Source: Chrysoporthe austroafricana
Lineage: Eukaryota; Ascomycota; Sordariomycetes; Diaporthales; Cryphonectriaceae
Reading direction: 5' to 3'
Assembly (NCBI GenBank): GCA_001051155.2
Contig: JYIP02000006.1
Coordinates: 558,001 to 622,000 of the forward strand
Length of the DNA stretch: 64,000 nt
Positions 51,401-61,124 of this stretch are shown here, one piece after another. The notes under the pieces are model-generated. The model did not search any database. It was not told the origin of the DNA and was given only the letters and a program-made list of their open reading frames with translations. How positions within the stretch are numbered: the stretch's first letter is position 1; each line of letters opens with the position of its first letter. Both the position numbers and the translations under genes were made by a program.

Positions 51401-54400
51401 GCGCTAATTATTATATTATTGCCGAAAAATTATTAATGTAATTTCTTAAAGCGAAAATAGATTAGAATATAAAAGTTAAGTTTAGAAATATAAGCTAATC
51501 GCTAGCAAAAAGCTAGGCTGAATTCGACTTATATTTTCAAAGCAATAAATACGGCTATTTATTTATATTTCGTACCCGAATAAGAGCTTGAGTATTGAAT
51601 TAACTAGAAATAAATATTTTATTAAAATAGAAATATAATATTCTTTACAAATTGGATATTTTGAATTCAGAATTATTTATATAATTTGGTTATTTTGGTA
51701 ATATTATAACGAAAATAAAGATATTTGCCCGAATGCTAATACGATCCCGGCAAGCAAAAGCTGCAATTATTACAATAATGCCGCTTAAATTTTATAAGCT
51801 AGTTTTTATTAATATTAAGCGAATCCTAAAAATATAACTTTTCTATTCAAACCGAAATAGAAAGGGTAAATGAATTGCTTAATAAGCTATTAAATTAAGG
51901 AAGTCCTAATAATAAATTAAGCAATAACCTTTTTGAAAATCTAGAAAAATTAATTTCTAAAAATAATTGAACTATTCTAAACGGATTATATAACCTTGCT
52001 AGCGAATTACGATAATTACTATTATATTGCGTAATAATACCTCTTTTAATAAACTTAGGATAGATTATAGCTTTTAAGAAAGCTAAATTCAGATTAATTG
52101 TTATTTATTAAATATATTTTCCAATAAATTGCGGAAATTACGGGAAAATAGCTAGAAAAGTATTAATTCCCGAATATAGAAATTCCCGAGATAAGAGATT
52201 ATTTCGAAAATAGTAATAAATTGGGAATTCGAAAAAATAAAGCTATTAAGGAATCGGAAATTGATTTCAGTATATATATTTGCAAACATTTACCGGAATT
52301 TCTCTATAAAGTTATAGAATTAATACGGGCATATATTAGAATTTTCAAAGATATAAGTCTTATTAATATACTAATCGATTAATAAATAAAAATCGATTTA
52401 ATCGAAAAATAGCAAAATTAGAAAATGGGATAAAAGCTATATTATTTAAATGAAAAAGATTAAGAAGTAATTAACGAAATTTTGGACAAATTATATTAAT
52501 AAAGTCGAGCTAAATAGGTTATAAATATAACGCTATTCGGTTTATTAATTTTTGTAATTTAGAAAAATATAAATGGCTAAAAGAAAGAATATATAATAAT
52601 TGATTTATGCATTTTAAATAAAGTTTCAATTCTCAATGCTTATTCCTTGCTATTATAGCAGGAAATTATTAAATAGCTAAAAGGAAAAATATATATTATA
52701 ATAATAAATATATAGCAATTTTTCTATCAATTCCTAATATATCCAGATTATAAAAACCGATTTATTATTATTAATTATTGCAATTAAGAAAGAATAAAAG
52801 TTCTATTTATAGGATTTCGAAATTTACTATCTTATATCTAGCATTATATGGATTAACTCTTACGATTATATTATAAATTCGCTTTCGCTTTTATAAATAA
52901 TATCGTTATTTACTTAATTATAAAATAAGATTATTTGCGATACTTATAAATTATTTTCTCGTTATTTTTATGCAAAAATATTTTACTAGCTAAACTTAAG
53001 TCGTTTTTTGGATATCTTTCAGTCCAAATCTTAAGATTCAAAATGGATAGATTCGGAATTTTCAATACGGAATATCGGATATAAGCTATTCGCAACTTGG
53101 AATTCCTTAAAATATTCCAGTAATTGGAAAGGTTTATTGGATTTATAAGATATTTATGCTATTTAATTCCTAAATATAATTATAGAATTAACTTATTTTA
53201 AAGAAAGAAAATTAAAATATTAAATAAAGCTTGCTAATCGAACCGTTTACTCTTAAATATAGGATGGCGAAACTATATTATATAAGCCATTTTCAATTTA
53301 ATATTAGACAAAATTAATAGTTTTTATAATTTCAAAATAGCTTTGGAAGCTAAGAATGCTTTATTTTATTATATTCCAGACAAATTTCTCTTTATTTAGC
53401 TAAATGCATTTAAAGAAATAGGGTTTTCAAGCATTATTTTTTAATTAACAAATAATTATATATAGAACAGAATATCGCTAATAGCAAATATAGCTATATA
53501 ATTAATCTTCTATTTAAGCAAGATAATTAACGAAATAGAACGAAAGTATTAGCTTATAAAGCTAGAAATAGCTTATTTAATATAGCTAATGCGAAAATTG
53601 CAAACAATAATAGAATCGAACCGAATTAAACCAATTTATATCTTTATTAATTATATAGCAATAATTAGCATTATCCATTTATTATTTATAAATATAATAA
53701 ATAAGATTAAGGCAAATATGCGGCTAATTCTCGTTTCGGAATACTTAAGCTAATTCGATTTAAAAGTATATTATATACCGGGAAAATCGAACGTTTTCGT
53801 AAATGCTATATTAAAATTATTATTTACTCAGAAACCTATCGATAATAAAAGCGTTCTAAATAAGATATAGGAAGACGAATTTATTCAAGTTCTTAATAAA
53901 ATATTTATAAATAGCGAAATGAAAAGGCATATTAAGAAAAAATACGAAAAATACCCTTTATAGTTTAAAATAATTGAATAATTAAAAAATTCAAATAAAA
54001 TTGCCCGATTACTTTTTATATTAAATTATAATAGCTTACTATTTCTCAAAGATTATTATAGGAAATAATAATTATATATTTCGAATAAAGTAGCATTGAA
54101 TTTTATTAAAGAAACTTATAATAGAAAATACTATTTCGGCATAAATTGCATATAGCACGATTTAATAAATCGATTCGTTATTAAATATTGCTATACCAAA
54201 ATATGCAATTATATATCGATATATCGAGCTTATAATAAAAGTAAAAACGATTTATAGCAACTTTTAAAAGAAATGCAACTTATATTATTTCTATTAATTC
54301 TATTCTATATTATTATTATAGATTTTATTACAGGACTACCGATAATATTATTTATAAATATTATATAAGCTTTAGCTAAAATGCTATTCCTAAATACATT

Positions 54401-55697
54401 TCTTATAATTACGGATAAGTATTCCAAAATTACGATTATTATATTAAGCAATACAATATATACTATAGCAAATTAAGCAACCTTTATTTTACGAATACTT
54501 TATATTACTAGCTAGGGAATATTCAAGAGGATTATTTCAGATAGAGATTCGAAATTCTTATCGGAATTCTGGAAATATTTATAAGAAGCTATCGGAACGA
54601 AATTTGCTTATTCTACCGCCTTATATCCGCAAACGGACAAGCAGTCTGAAATAAAAAACTGAATAATTGAAATAGCAATTCGGCATTTTATAATTGCTTA
54701 TTTTAATATAAAATAAACCGAAATAATATTGGCATTATAATTTAATCTAAATAATGCATATAACCGAATTATAAAATATTTAACCAATTAAATGCTATTC
54801 GGATTTAATTTATTATCGGGCTAGTAAATAAAAGATATAATACTTTTAATAAAAGAAGTTTTCCAGGAAAAAGCTTAACTTTTCATTGCCGAAATGCAAA
54901 TAATAGCCAAATTGCAATATAATAAGTATTATTATTAAATAATTTTCAAACTAAATAATTAAATATATATTTGCTTAAATTACGAGTATTTATTGCTAAA
55001 TAACTTATTTCTGAAATTTTCATAATAAAGGATAAGATTTTTCCAGGTTATTCGAAAAATAAGAAACTTAATATATAAATTAAAGTTAGCTCTTTATATA
55101 AATATCTATCCAGTAATTTCAGTAATATAATTAATATTTGCAAATCTTTTTAAAATGGACTTTTATAAACGTAATCCTATATATTAAAACCTAATAAATA
55201 TATTAAAAGATCCGAATATCGAGAAATATTTAGAAAATTACCGATATTACAAGCTAAAAAGGATAATTAGCTATTATAAACGAAAATATAAATATAATCC
55301 GTATAGAATTAAATACTTAATAAAATAAATGAATTACTTTAGCTATTATAATATATAAATATCCTATAATGCTTTGAATGCGAACGAAATAATACGTAAT
55401 TTCGAACGGAAATGCGAAGCTATAGCCGAACTGCAAGAAAGAATAAAGCGAAAGCGGCTATTAGCGGAAGAAATCCTTGAACCGGGAAATATTATCGTAA
55501 TTGCTTTATGAAAACGAAGCAAGCCAAAACGCGACTTACGAACAAAAGGTATACTGGAATAAGCTAATCTATTTGTTCTAAGAGATCGAAAGAATTTGCA
55601 ATATAATAAGCGCGCATTAGGGTAAAGGCAATCGCTAAGTAAAGCAAATAAATTTCTAGCAAATACAAAAAGCTATTATTTCGTAAACTGCTAGTAA
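48453..55697 (+). pseudogene. B3 gag-pol with chromodomain (RIP-killed, catalytic integrase codons kept)
   Basis: Gag opens near 48453 (ERKDWVISDIKIFFEIAYA, DRYEKAK); an 80-codon open piece lies at 49873-50115. A retropepsin-like motif YIDISA is at 51388-51405. RT reads KYITIINIQQFFYQFL then the catalytic box FINNIVIYL at 52890-52916 (FxDD type mutated to NN). RNase H has KLEIAYLI and IFINYIAIISIIH. The integrase keeps Asp 54321-54323, Asp 54540-54542 and Glu 54648-54650, the last two 35 residues apart, in IIDFITGLP, IISDRDSKF and TDKQSE. The chromodomain is at about 55225-55410, followed by a charged tail to the stop at 55692-55697. It resembles the Tf2-like family of fungal Ty3/gypsy elements by motif; many Gln/Trp stops. 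Confidence 0.88.
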
Positions 55698-55958
55698 ATT
55701 TATTTTATTTTCCTTTTCTTATTAGCATACTTACGATTATTATCCTTATTTACCTATTATAGCTAGCCGTATTGCCTTATCGTTATTATTTTTTATTATA
55801 TTTTTAAATATTATTTTTGAGTATTAAGCTAATATTATTATTAATTTCGCTTTATCTTATCAAATTTCCGTAAACCCGTAAGGATTGTATTAATAAAGCT
55901 ATTAATATTATTAAAACCAAAATATATTATGCAATTATTAAGTTATATCTTTCCGTAA

Positions 55959-57754
55959 ATACTTTATTATAAGATTAAAACTGATAAGAAACGGTATGTT
56001 TAGCTATGCTTAATTTCTATACGATACCGTATTCTATATTTTAGGAAAAACTTTCCAAAGTTTGCCGAAAAAGCAAGATTATATAATATGCCAAATATAT
56101 TTATAAAGCATCGCTCAAAAACCGCCTTTCTTTAGAAAGATATCGGTAGGCTATATATTTGTATAATAGCGAAAGCCGTTTCTATTATAATATTTATATA
56201 ATAAAAAACTATTTAAGCGATTTCTTTTGCTATTAAAAAGCTTATATAATAGCCTTTTATCGAGCGCTAATCAGTAAAGGTTATACTAATATAATAGACC
56301 GAGAAATCGAATATAATATTTACGTTCTTAATACCGAGCTAAGCAATAGCAATATTAATCGGCCGTTAATTATTAAAGAAGCCTAAAAGCTTATTTTATA
56401 ATACTTTATACTATTGTAAATTAACCATTTTAGCTTTATTTACAAAAGATAAAAGCTTTATCCAAATACTTTTATTAATACGGATGCTATTATAAGCAAA
56501 AATATAAATAACGGATTAACGGATAACTTTATTAAAGGAATATCGCTTGAATTTATCCCGAATTCACTTACCGTTCGTAATCTTATCTTTATTCTATATA
56601 CCCCATTAATAGCTTATCGTATCCTATTTCCTATTATAATATCGAAAGACGATCGCTTACGAAATAAGCATAGCCATTACGTTAAAGATAAAGCTGGACA
56701 GATAATATTAAGCGGTTACGGTAACTTTATTAAAAGGGAAGTAAACGCTATACGCTATGCAACCAATATAGCAGAAATCGTTATAATTTACGAATATAGT
56801 TATAATATAGCCCTTATTGCTTAGAAGAAAATAGCTAAGAATATCAAACTAATTTTAGCCAAGCTTAAAGCTTTCAAGCTTATTATGCCGGTTGCTAATT
56901 TAAGCTTATTTGCTATAATGGAACGAAACTTTATAATGCTAGCCAAATATTATCGAATTATAAACGATATTATTAACTTAACCGAAAATAACTTATCGAA
57001 TATAGCTAATTTATTAGCTATATTAAGCAAAGCTCTTTAAGCTAATATTAATAGCATTTTGCCTTTACGGGCTATATTTTGCGCTATTCTTGCCTTATTT
57101 ATTAAATATAACCTTAAATCCAAAGCTATTAAAACCGAAATTGCAATATATTATTATATGCTAGCTTTCTATATATCCAAAGAATATATACGCTATAATT
57201 TCATTTGAAAAGGCAATTTCGGTATTAATTGTCTTTACGTTATTAATAGCTTTACTATTTATAATAATATTAAGTTTAGCATTATCGGAATTTACGATAA
57301 TCGTATCCAGTACTTTTTCCCTTTTATTATAAGAGAATATATATACAAATTCGTTATTTAATTCCGCAATTTTAATCCTATTATTTTGTTTAACCAGTCG
57401 GGCTTATATTTTATTATAAACCAAATCTTCCGTTTCGAATACGATTTTAAAGCTATCAAGATCGTCTTTACTAAAGATAATATAAATTATAATTTCAATA
57501 TTACTTTTCAGAAATAAGCTAATAAAAATAAAGATTATTTCAGCGCTACCCGGTCCTTATAATGCCAAAATCGCATAATAGGCCTTAAGTCCTATATTTA
57601 AGCGCATAGGTTAATCAAGATTATATAGCTTAATATGCATAATTATATTAACTTTTGCAATTATATCGGAAAAAAAAAATTATTTATTATATTCTTTTGT
57701 AATTTATTAAACTTTGAAGCTATTGCTAAAGCCCGAGAAATTATTCCCAATTAA
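55959..57754 (+). pseudogene. B3 second ORF (unknown function)
   Basis: Begins about 260 bp after pol on the same strand, with an ATA where B1 and B2 have ATG, and ends at 57752-57754. Its 1,796-bp span equals that of B2. Blocks shared with B1/B2: LYNSESRFYYNIYI, ALISKGYTNIIDRE, GLTDNFIKG, DDRLRNKHSHYVKDKAGQ, SGYGNFIKREVNAIRYA and LTENNLSNIANLLAI. The candidate 5' splice site near 55994 reads GTATGT, and TAG lies at 56042-56044; this 51-bp interval does not change the frame, so it does not by itself explain the frame difference between the first codons and the rest. No known domain recognised. Expected full length is roughly 590 residues. Confidence 0.65.
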
Positions 57755-58435
57755 TAAATATAGCTATTATTTATCGATATAATATTATAAATAGCATATA
57801 ATACTGCTTTCTTCCAATAATTTATAAACTTAGCTACTTATATTGAAAACTGATTACGAAATTATTATATAATAATTATACGCAGCTATCGGCTTTGCAT
57901 ACCAATATATTTTATCGTAATTTCATTTTACATTTACTATTATTATACTTACTTAATATTTTATTATTTGAAAGCTATATTTTCTATTAATATTTACGAA
58001 CAATTTTGGTTTTTGGTTATATTTATACTAAATACTTCGGCAATAAATACAATTAAGTACTACCGAAATATACTTAAATATCGGCTAGCCTTATTATATA
58101 TAAGTATTATATATATCCATTTATCCCAAGCATAAACCGGTTATAATAGAAGATTAATTCTAAACTTTAGCGCAAGCAGGTTTTCTTTTAATTCCCGGTA
58201 TAAGCATATTTGTCTTTCAAATCCCCGGCATAAGTACGTTTACCTATTAAGACTCTAGCACGAATCGGCTTTATAAAACGATTATTATTTTCTATATAAT
58301 CTCTTTTGTCCAATAATGCTATCGTACTTTTCCTTGCTATATAACCTAGGGTCTTATTATATCGTACTATTGCTATTCAAAACGTCCTTAATTATTAGCT
58401 TCCTTTATAAATAAAGGTTATAAAGGGCCAGCAAT
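57755..58435 (+). other. B3 3' non-coding tail with hairpin
   Basis: Counterpart of 946-1627 and 19757-20440. Inverted repeat at about 58032-58071 and ~30-bp repeats around 58190-58290. No coding frame recognised. Confidence 0.55.
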
Positions 58436-58643
58436 TAATAGCAAAACCTATAAATATAATGAATTTATAGTAAATTTGCTTAGTAAATTTATAGTAAATC
58501 CCTTAATAAATATGCAGTGAATTTACTAAGTGGATGCTATACTCTTATTAAGGGGCTTATATAATGCCCTGATAGGCTTTTAGCGTAATTCACTTTTTTG
58601 GAAAAACTATACTTTATAATATATTTCAGTATATTTATTATCA
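58436..58643 (+). repeat. B3 3' LTR
   Basis: 208 bp, taatagcaaaacc...tttattatca. Followed by aacaa and the resumed A2 sequence gcaaaacgaatttt. Confidence 0.88.
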
Positions 58644-58770
58644 AACAAGCAAAACGAATTTTCTGCACCTTGCTTAATATCCCGATTAGAAAAGAAACAT
58701 TATAAAGCAATTATAGATAAGGATTCTTATAGGAAATTATTAAAGACAATAATTGATAGAAAAAGGATAA

Positions 58771-59209
58771 TATTATAACCCGATAAGAAACTAGAGTTGC
58801 AATAAGGGAAAATAGCGCCCAAGCGCCCGACCCTTTCCTATCGAAAAGGAATTTCGAGCATTACTAACCCAGGGTTAGGGTTAGATAAGATAAGGATTAC
58901 CAAATCATTAAGTAATCCAGTAAGCCTGGATTACTAGATTATTTAGTAAGCCGGTAATCTAGAACTGAAAAACCGGATATATAAAGATAGGATATTTATT
59001 AGATAGATTACTATAGTTCTTTAGTCGTAAATCTAAGTATTACTTGGACCCTACCGTACCTTTAAGTAATAGCCATATTGGCTTATAAATATTGCAAATA
59101 ACCGACTGAATAAGTTTCTAGTAATTAAGGCTATACTTAATATTGTCTTTACTAGCATAAACCTTTTAACCTTACAGTTTATCTTAAGATTGCTATAGCG
59201 TTTATAATA
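58771..59209 (+). repeat. A2 3' LTR
   Basis: 439 bp, same length as 33973-34411. The purine-rich stretch gatagaaaaaggataa precedes it. Contains aacccagggttagggttag at 58866-58884. Confidence 0.9.
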
Positions 59210-60198
59210 TACTGCTTATTTTTAATAAGTCTTTTTACTATACTAAAAAAGATTTTAAAGCTTTCGAAATTAGCAATCAGGTCGCTTATATAGCTATCAA
59301 TTATATTGCTTGCTTATTAACCGCTATACGCTAAGCAGAATTTTTACAAGCGGCTTTCAAGCGTATTCTCGAAAGTATATAGGTTATAAATTGCAATAAG
59401 CTTATATAGGAGCTTCTAAGCATGCGCTACCGTTTTTACAAATTTATTACGGCCGAAAAGATTGCTAAGTTCGATAGCGCTATCCATATCTTCTTTATAA
59501 ATAAAGAAATAAATAGCTATAATTTTATTTATATAAATAGATTTCAAATCCTTATTATAAGCATTAAGGCTATAAATATCGGCTAAGGCTAGGATAAGGC
59601 TAATACTAGAAATGCTAGTAATTTGGATTTCTATTTTCCAGTTTGCTTTAGCGCTTGAATCTTTCTTTCCGAGAATTTCTATACGCCTTAAGGCTTGATT
59701 AACGGTATTTCTAGTATTGTTAAGAAGCTGGCTTAGAAGGAAGGCGTAGACTAGCAAGAGACAAGCTCTTATATCGTTTTCATTTGTTTCGACAAGTAAG
59801 CATTTTTTTTCCCTAGTTTTCGTAAAGAGGCTGCTAATAGCTATAAATATTCGGGACCTTCTATCTACTAGAACGAGGATAGCCGCGCCTTAATGCTTAT
59901 TTTCAGATTTAACCGGCAGTTCGTATATCGAAATATCAAGTGCGAACGAATCCAATTTCTTTTCTTTATTTCGTACGCTATTACGGTTTATAAGTCGCAA
60001 GGCTTTACTATTAATCGTATTATCCTGAATATCGCTAAGAAGGAGTTCCAGCCTGGCTTGATATATATAGCCTTATTTCGGGTGAAATCCCTAAATAATA
60101 TCCTTTTCGAATAGCCTTTCGGCTTCGAAATGCTCCGGCGCCTTCAGGGCGAAACGGCGGCGGCAAGGATAGCAGACTGGGTCCGTCGCAATGCATAA
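59210..60198 (+). pseudogene. Pif1-like helicase pseudogene, C-terminal piece
   Basis: Continues the frame interrupted at 33972. One plus-strand frame with RIP stops runs from just after the LTR through ILTAIR-like and NLDFYFPVC regions to GLINGISSIVKKLA. It ends with the diagnostic motifs SYAITVYKSQGFTINRIILN (His of the Pif1 ITVHKSQG motif changed to Tyr) and FQPGLIYIALFRVKSLNNI. The last 80 bp read PFGFEMLRRLQGETAAARIADW in GC-rich, unmutated codons, followed by TAA at 60196-60198 (CAA or a true stop). 59893-60112 is open for 73 codons. No target duplication other than that of A2 is visible. Confidence 0.85.
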
Positions 60199-60351
60199 AT
60201 TATACAAGATAAGGAAGAGCAATAAATAGCAAATACTGATAATAGTTATTAATAATAAATTCTGTTTTCTTTAGCCGGCTTGTATTAGTAGCCGTAAACT
60301 AGGTTTGTATATTTCTGCTAAGGATTCTGGCTAACGTTTTCTTTAGCAAGT

Positions 60352-60421
60352 TCTTCCAGACCGATAAGCCTTCCAGACTGGCAAGCCTTCCAGACTGGCA
60401 AGCCTTCCAGACCGACAGGCC
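60352..60421. repeat. 17-bp GC-rich minisatellite, block 1
   Basis: About four tandem units of the form 'caagccttccagactgg' / 'caagccttccagaccga'. Open frames across it are by-products of the repeat and are not called as genes. Confidence 0.85.
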
Positions 60422-60425
60422 CTTT

Positions 60426-60529
60426 ATCTGTATGCTCGGCGCAGAAGAATCTTCCGTCTAGGCACCATTTGCGATAAATGCTAGAGGTTAAGCCGCTTAA
60501 AAAGAAGCCTCTACTGGATAGCCTATTTC
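60426..60529. repeat. Duplicated spacer, copy 1
   Basis: Begins atctgtatgctcggcgcaga and runs through gctagaggttaagccgctta. A near-identical copy starts 199 bp downstream at 60625. The two copies separate the three minisatellite blocks. Confidence 0.85.
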
Positions 60530-60533
60530 TATA

Positions 60534-60620
60534 CCGGCCAGGCCAGCAAGCCTTCCAGGCCGACAAGCCTTCCAGGCCGACAAGCCTTCCAAGCCGACAA
60601 GCCTTCCAGGCCGGCAGGCC
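60534..60620. repeat. 17-bp GC-rich minisatellite, block 2
   Basis: About five units of 'caagccttccaggccga' with few differences between units. Confidence 0.9.
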
Positions 60621-60624
60621 ATCT

Positions 60625-60726
60625 ATCTGTATGCTCGGCGCAGAAGAATCCTCCGTCTAAGCACTATCTGTGGATAAATGCTAGAGGTTAAGCCGCTTAA
60701 AAAAGAGCCTCTACCGGCCAGACTGG
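60625..60726. repeat. Duplicated spacer, copy 2
   Basis: Second copy of 60426-60529 with a small insertion (ctatctgtgg) and scattered substitutions. Confidence 0.85.
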
Positions 60727-60734
60727 CTATCCTT

Positions 60735-60800
60735 CCACGCCAGCCAGCCCTCCAGCCCAGCCAGCCCTCCAGCCCAGCCAGCCCTCCAGCCNGCAGGCCA
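60735..60800. repeat. 17-bp GC-rich minisatellite, block 3, with an unresolved base
   Basis: Units of 'cagccagccctccagcc', also 17 bp, diverged from blocks 1 and 2. Base 60792 is N, so the repeat number in the assembly may be unreliable here. Confidence 0.85.
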
Positions 60801-61124
60801 GGCGCCATTCGGTTCTTGAGCTTGAGCTTGAGCTTAAGCCCGAAATCGCTCGCGATTTTCGCTATATCGGCAATGCCCTGGCAATCTGAGCCTTCGAAGC
60901 TTTGCCTAGGGCTGGCAACCTTGCGTTGGCTGTAGGAATATTATATTCTACTATTTTGCTATACCGTAATTACGAACCGGGTCCCACGCCTATCGCGCGC
61001 CGCGACCACCGCGCGCCACAACCAGAACCCAACATCCATTTCTCTCTATCAAACAACGGCATAACTAATGTGAGAGAAACTTTCAAGCTACTGCATGTTT
61101 GTATGCAATGCATGTAAACAAACT
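60801..61124. promoter_or_regulatory. Upstream region of the PLD-family gene
   Basis: No gene recognised. Contains a short hexamer run (ttgagc, about four copies, 60815-60838). A C/A- and CT-rich stretch (about 61010-61060) is typical of fungal 5' leaders. A GTAAACAAAC word lies just before the start codon at 61125. A 71-codon frame from 60902 has no recognisable content. Confidence 0.4.

Larger units (their letters stand above)
47987..58643 (+). mobile_element. Family B copy B3, full-length chromovirus (10,657 bp)
   Basis: Plus-strand copy with 208-bp LTRs (47987-48194, 58436-58643) and exact target duplication aacaa (47982-47986, 58644-58648), inserted in the 3' region of A2. Same layout as B2. 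Confidence 0.92.
33973..59209 (+). mobile_element. Family A copy A2, full-length chromovirus split by A3 and B3
   Basis: LTRs 33973-34411 and 58771-59209 are both 439 bp. The element sits in the helicase gene, with ctgct on each side (33967-33971, 59212-59216, allowing one or two extra bases at the junctions). A3 lies at 40364-47634 and B3 at 47987-58643, both in its 3' internal region. Subtracting both with their target copies leaves about 7.3 kb. Internal order as in A1. Confidence 0.9.
1..60110. other. RIP-mutated AT-rich isochore (retrotransposon nest)
   Basis: Almost every recognisable coding frame here is broken by TAA/TAG codons standing where relatives have Gln or Trp. Other changes run His to Tyr, Asp to Asn, Gly to Ser and Ala to Val, all C-to-T or G-to-A transitions. 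CpA and TpG are scarce, TpA is very common, yet CpG words such as 'cgcgcgg' survive, which fits CpA-directed RIP of repeats in Pezizomycotina rather than methyl-CpG decay. The composition changes abruptly near 60,110. I did not compute RIP indices. Confidence 0.9.

Noticed and set aside
60318..60935. Open frames across the minisatellite on both strands
   Set aside because: The 17-bp unit produces repetitive open frames in several phases; there is no start context or conserved content, and an N interrupts the array.
61095..61124. Upstream Met of the PLD-family gene (ten extra residues)
   Set aside because: Weak context (T at -3) and the added residues resemble nothing in the fold; the Met at 61125 has a better context.
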